NCBI GenBank assembly: GCA_007118855.1
Contig: SKQU01000336.1
Span: 1 to 50,264, forward strand
Direction of reading: 5' to 3'
Origin: Spirochaetaceae bacterium
GTDB lineage: Bacteria > Spirochaetota > Spirochaetia > DSM-27196 > SLST01
DNA: 50,264 nt
Below, one piece after another: positions 46,409 through 50,264 of the stretch (position 1 is its first letter; every line of letters begins with the position of its first letter). Below the pieces are notes generated by a model. The model was not told where the DNA came from, ran no database searches, and saw nothing but the letters and a program-made list of their open reading frames with translations. The translations under genes were made by a program, and so were the position numbers.

Positions 46409-47166
46409 CGATGAATGGACGTCCACTGAGGGTCATCGCGATGCTCCTGGCGCTGGCCGTGACCGGCCCGCACCTCCTCCACGCCGACGAGTCCGCGCTG
46501 GACATCATCACGAGGGTCGACACCGACCGCCAGCCGCGAACGACGCGCAGCGAGATGACGCTGCGGGTATACGCTGATGCGCAGAGCGACCGTGTCTCGC
46601 GCGAATTCCGGCTGCTCACGATGACGCGCAATGACCAGGAATCGTACACCGAGTTCCTCTCACCCGCGAACATCGCGGGGATCCGTCTCCTGCAGACCGC
46701 GGACACGATGCTGGTCTTCTTCCCTTCCACCGGCCGGGTTCGCCGGATCACCGGACGGGCCCGCACCGGTTCCGTCGGTGGGGTGGGAGGCGACTTCACC
46801 TACGAGGACATAGACGCCGCGCCGCTCGGGGAGCGTTTCACCGGCTTCCAGCTCATTGACGAGAGCGCGACGAAGTGGACGATCTGTGCGGTTCCAGTGG
46901 CCGAGGGGAGCGCGTACGACCGGGTCGTGCTCCACATCGACAAGAACCGGGCCGCTGTCGCGCAGATCGACTATTACGCAGGCGGTGAACAGGTGAAGCG
47001 GATGGAGACGACCGGCTTCACCTCGGTCGTAGGTCGCAGCGTGCCCACCGAGTTCTCCATGGTCAACCTGAAGGCGGACTCGCGGTCCGTTCTGCGGATC
47101 GACGACCTGGAGTGGAATATCTTCCTGCGCGACCGGCACTTCGATCCGGACCGGTTCCATCGCTGA
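46405..47166 (+). CDS. Outer membrane lipoprotein-sorting protein (LolA-like fold)
   Basis: Signal peptide; TRSEMTLRVYADAQSDRVSREFRLLTMTRNDQESYTEFLSPANIAGIRLL...FFPSTGRVRRI...GGDFTYEDI. Confidence 0.85.
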   Translation: MTMNGRPLRVIAMLLALAVTGPHLLHADESALDIITRVDTDRQPRTTRSEMTLRVYADAQSDRVSREFRLLTMTRNDQESYTEFLSPANIAGIRLLQTADTMLVFFPSTGRVRRITGRARTGSVGGVGGDFTYEDIDAAPLGERFTGFQLIDESATKWTICAVPVAEGSAYDRVVLHIDKNRAAVAQIDYYAGGEQVKRMETTGFTSVVGRSVPTEFSMVNLKADSRSVLRIDDLEWNIFLRDRHFDPDRFHR

Positions 47167-47174
47167 GGGGACGA

Positions 47175-47203
47175 TTGACATCCCGCAAGGGCCGTATTTT
47201 AAT
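47175..47203 (+). promoter_or_regulatory. Strong sigma70 promoter candidate for the molybdenum hydroxylase operon
   Basis: TTGACA (47175-47180), exactly 17 bp, TTTAAT (47198-47203). Confidence 0.65.
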
Positions 47204-47266
47204 GACTATGCAGTTCATGATTGACCAGGCTCCAGGCCATGCCGGAGGAGCCGAAGGCGGTGCTCC

Positions 47267-48085
47267 ATGCTTCATGCGTTCTCCTACGTAGCGCCGCGGT
47301 CGCTGGATGAGCTCTTGGCCTTTCTCTCCAGCCACGGCGACGACACGCGGGTCTTCTCCGGAGGGACCGACCTGTTCGTGAATATCCGCTCCGGGCTCGT
47401 CTCGCCCCAATACGTCGCGGACCTCAAGACGGTTCCCGGGCTCCGGGAGATCTCATTCACCGGGCAGGAAGGGCTCTCCATAGGCGCGTGCGCGACGGTG
47501 AACGAGCTCCTCGCCCACGAGACGGTGTGCGAGCGGTACCCGGTGCTGAGGATCGCCGGCGAAGAGCTCGCGACCCTTCAGCTCCGTAACCGCGCGACCG
47601 TCGTGGGGAATATCGTCACCGCTTCCCCCTGCGGCGACATGACCTCGCCCCTGCTCTGTCTGGGGACCGACGTCGTGCTCGTCTCCGCTCGAGGCGAGCG
47701 GCGAATCCCGCTCGGGGAGTTCATCACGGGGGTGAAGACGACGCAGATCGCCGCGGACGAGATCGTCAGCCGGCTCATCGTGTCGACCGACCGGATCGAC
47801 GCGTCCGGCGGCTACCGGAAGCTCAAGCGCATCAAGGGGCACGATCTGGGTGTCGTGGCCGTTGCGCTTGTTCGCGCCGCCAACACGATGCTGGTCGCGA
47901 TCAGCTCGGCAGCACCCACTCCGGTGCTCCTCCCGGAGTTCGACGCGCGTACGCCGGTCGCGGAGATCCAGAAGTCGGCCCAGGCGGCGATCAGCCCCAT
48001 AGACGACGTGCGGTGCACCAGCGAGTATCGCCGGTTCATGGTCGACGTCTACATCCGCAGGTTGATGGAGGAGGTGCCGGCATGA
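47267..48085 (+). CDS. FAD-binding subunit of xanthine dehydrogenase family
   Basis: FSYVAPRSLDELLAFLSSHGDDTRVFSGGTDLFVNIRSG, LRNRATVVGNIVTASPCGDMTSPLLCLG. Confidence 0.93.
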   Translation: MLHAFSYVAPRSLDELLAFLSSHGDDTRVFSGGTDLFVNIRSGLVSPQYVADLKTVPGLREISFTGQEGLSIGACATVNELLAHETVCERYPVLRIAGEELATLQLRNRATVVGNIVTASPCGDMTSPLLCLGTDVVLVSARGERRIPLGEFITGVKTTQIAADEIVSRLIVSTDRIDASGGYRKLKRIKGHDLGVVAVALVRAANTMLVAISSAAPTPVLLPEFDARTPVAEIQKSAQAAISPIDDVRCTSEYRRFMVDVYIRRLMEEVPA

Positions 48086-48576
48086 TACGCATCACGGTCA
48101 CGATCAACGGAGAACGCTACGAGCGCGAGGTCGCCGAGCACCGCACGCTGCTCCACTTCCTGCGAAACGATCTGGGGCTGACCGGCACGAAGGAGGGATG
48201 CGGAGCGGGCGAATGCGGGGCGTGTACGATCATCATGGACGGCCGCGCGGTCAACTCGTGTCTCGTCCTCGCGGCGGAGGCCGACGGGGCCGAGCTCGAG
48301 ACGATCGAGGGCGCGGCCGCCGGCGGCGAGCTCTCCGCGATACAGCAGGCCTTTCACGACAACCATGCGGTGCAGTGCGGCTTCTGCACGCCCGGGATGG
48401 TGATGTCCGCGACCGATCTGCTGCGGCGCAACCCGAACCCCAGCCGGGAGGAGATCATCGACGGGATCGAGGGCAATTTCTGCCGCTGCACCGGGTACCA
48501 GCAGATCATCGAGGCGATTGAGGCGGCCGCCCGCGCGGCCGGGGCCGCTGCCGGAAAGGGATCCGACCATGCTTGA
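48082..48576 (+). CDS. (2Fe-2S)-binding subunit of xanthine dehydrogenase family
   Basis: GTKEGCGAGECGACTIIMDG, QCGFCTPGMVMSA, EGNFCRCTGYQQIIEAI. Confidence 0.96.
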   Translation: MIRITVTINGERYEREVAEHRTLLHFLRNDLGLTGTKEGCGAGECGACTIIMDGRAVNSCLVLAAEADGAELETIEGAAAGGELSAIQQAFHDNHAVQCGFCTPGMVMSATDLLRRNPNPSREEIIDGIEGNFCRCTGYQQIIEAIEAAARAAGAAAGKGSDHA

Positions 48577-50264
48577 GAATACCCCTGTTGCAGAGCTGCA
48601 GAACGTCGGCAGGAAGACCGACCGCATTGACTCCATCGTGAAGCTCACCGGCGAGGCCACCTACGTCAGCGACATGACGCTCCCGGGGATGCTCTACAGC
48701 CGCGTGAAGACGAGCCCGCACGCGCGCGCGCGAATCGTCTCGATCGACACGAGCCGGGCGCAGGCGCTCTCCGGCGTGCGCGCGGTCGTCACCGGGGAAG
48801 AGCTCGACTACCGGCTCGGTCTCTACGTCGTGGACAAGGCGATCCTCGCGAAGGGCGAGGTGCGTCACTTCGGCGAGGCGGTCGCGGCGGTTGCCGCGGA
48901 CACCCTCGAGATCGCGCAGCGCGCGGTCGAGCTCATCGCCGTCGAGTACGAGGAGCTCGAACCGGTGCTCCACCCGCTCGAGGCGCTCAAGGAGGACGCG
49001 CCCCTCGTTCACCCGAAGCTCGGCGAGTACTCGTACATGGAGGCGGCCTTCACGCCGAAGCCGGGCACGAACGTCGCCAACCACACGAAGCTGCGCAAAG
49101 GCGATACGGAGCAGGCCTTCGAGACCTGCGAGTGGACTATCGAGCGCACCTACACCAACCCGTCGGTCCAGCACGTGCCCATGGAGACCCACGTCGCGAT
49201 CGTTCAGTGGGGGCACGACGACGAGGTGTCGATCTGGTCGTCGGCGCAGTCGCCCTTCACCCTGCGGAACCTCTTCTGCACCGCCTTCGGGCTCTCGCAC
49301 CGCAAAGTGCGCGTGCAGGTGCCCTACGTGGGAGGCGGATTCGGGGGCAAGGCCGGGATCGGGATCGAACCGCTCGTTGCCGTGCTCTCGCGAAAGGCGG
49401 GCGGGCGACCGGTCAAGCTCACCGCGACCCGTGAGGAGGAGTTCAGTCTGCTCCCGTGCCGCAGCCAGCTCACCTACCGGATCAAGACCGGCGTTTCAAG
49501 GGACGGGAAGATCCAGGCGCAGGAGCTCACCATGTACTGGGACTCCGGCGCCTACGCCGACTACGCGGTGAACGTCACCCGGGCCTCCGGGTATTCGGCC
49601 GGCGGTCCCTACGACATCCCCAACGCGAAGGTGGATGCCTACACGATCTACACGAACAAGCCCTTCGGGACCGCCTACCGCGGCTTCGGCCACGTCGAGT
49701 TCTTCTGGGGGCTCGAGCGGCACATGGATCTCGTGGCGGAGGCGATCGGGATGGAGCCGCTGGAGTTCCGACTCCTGAACGCGCTGAAGCCCGGGTCGAC
49801 CACGCTGACCGGCGAGAAGATCACCGCGAACACCGGCAATATCGCGAAGTGCCTCCAGACGGCTGCCGAGGCCATCGGCTACCGGACGCTCACGACCGAC
49901 GAGAAGGCGCGCGAGAAGGCGACGGGGCTGAAGATCGGCAAGGCGGTCGTCGGCCTGCACAAGGCGCCTGCGATGCCGCCCTTCACGGCGACGACGGTGA
50001 TCCTCAAGATGAACGAGGACGCAACGGTGACCGCGAACCTCTCGCTCGTCGACTACGGGCAGGGTACCTACACGTCGATCGCGCAGATCATCGCCGAGCG
50101 CCTCGGCTTTCCTCTCGAGCGCGTGAAGATCGCCTTCGAATCGGACACCGATCGTGATCCGTACGACTGGCAGACGGTCGCCTCCAAGGGGCTCCTGCTC
50201 AGCGGGAATGCGGCAATCCTCGCGGCCGAGGATCTGCTGAAGAACGCCTACGAGGTCGCCGCCC
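48569..50264 (+). CDS. Molybdopterin-binding large subunit of xanthine dehydrogenase family (partial at window end)
   Basis: Translation from ATG 48569: MLENTPVAELQNVGRKTDRIDSIVKLTGEATYVSDMTLPGMLYSRVKTSPHARARIVSID...VPYVGGGFGGKAGIG...AYRGFGHVEFFWGLERHMD. Open at window edge so absent from the ORF track. Confidence 0.93.
   Translation, partial: MLENTPVAELQNVGRKTDRIDSIVKLTGEATYVSDMTLPGMLYSRVKTSPHARARIVSIDTSRAQALSGVRAVVTGEELDYRLGLYVVDKAILAKGEVRHFGEAVAAVAADTLEIAQRAVELIAVEYEELEPVLHPLEALKEDAPLVHPKLGEYSYMEAAFTPKPGTNVANHTKLRKGDTEQAFETCEWTIERTYTNPSVQHVPMETHVAIVQWGHDDEVSIWSSAQSPFTLRNLFCTAFGLSHRKVRVQVPYVGGGFGGKAGIGIEPLVAVLSRKAGGRPVKLTATREEEFSLLPCRSQLTYRIKTGVSRDGKIQAQELTMYWDSGAYADYAVNVTRASGYSAGGPYDIPNAKVDAYTIYTNKPFGTAYRGFGHVEFFWGLERHMDLVAEAIGMEPLEFRLLNALKPGSTTLTGEKITANTGNIAKCLQTAAEAIGYRTLTTDEKAREKATGLKIGKAVVGLHKAPAMPPFTATTVILKMNEDATVTANLSLVDYGQGTYTSIAQIIAERLGFPLERVKIAFESDTDRDPYDWQTVASKGLLLSGNAAILAAEDLLKNAYEVAA

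Noticed and set aside
1-50264. Search for tRNA, rRNA, CRISPR arrays, prophage or toxin-antitoxin loci
   Set aside because: No cloverleaf, regular repeat-spacer series, phage structural genes or toxin pair recognised by eye; a tool-based scan would be needed to exclude small RNAs.

Overview
High-GC bacterial chromosomal window, dense with protein-coding genes and probably from a Spirochaetota-like genome (inferred from gene content only). No rRNA, tRNA or CRISPR array was recognised. Two genes run off the window and are missing from the ORF track: a GH15 glycosidase (1..1021, minus) and the large subunit of a molybdenum hydroxylase (48569..50264, plus). Main observations: (1) 17733..22021 encodes a NusG_II protein, a lipoprotein with a duplicated FMN-binding domain, a 647-aa NDH-2 with a C-terminal DoxX-like membrane domain, and a polyprenyl diphosphate synthase; this resembles part of the Listeria flavin-based extracellular electron transfer locus. 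(2) Next to it, 15437..16914 holds overlapping DUF92 (VTE6-like) and dolichol/phytol-kinase-like (VTE5-like) genes, a candidate two-step prenol salvage pair. (3) An ABC export module (adaptor, double FtsX permease, two ATPases) has a second ATPase ending in an AbrB/MazE-like hairpin domain. (4) Decaying genes include a frameshifted EEP hydrolase with a deleted segment, a multiply frameshifted IS630-type transposase, a GT2 5' fragment and a kinase descended from CheB/CheR-PAS fusions. (5) Candidate cis-elements include an SD-sequestering hairpin at thyX, a palindrome over the rhomboid start, LacI-type half operators and a near-consensus sigma70 promoter before the molybdenum hydroxylase operon. 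All calls come from reading motifs by eye; no searches were run.
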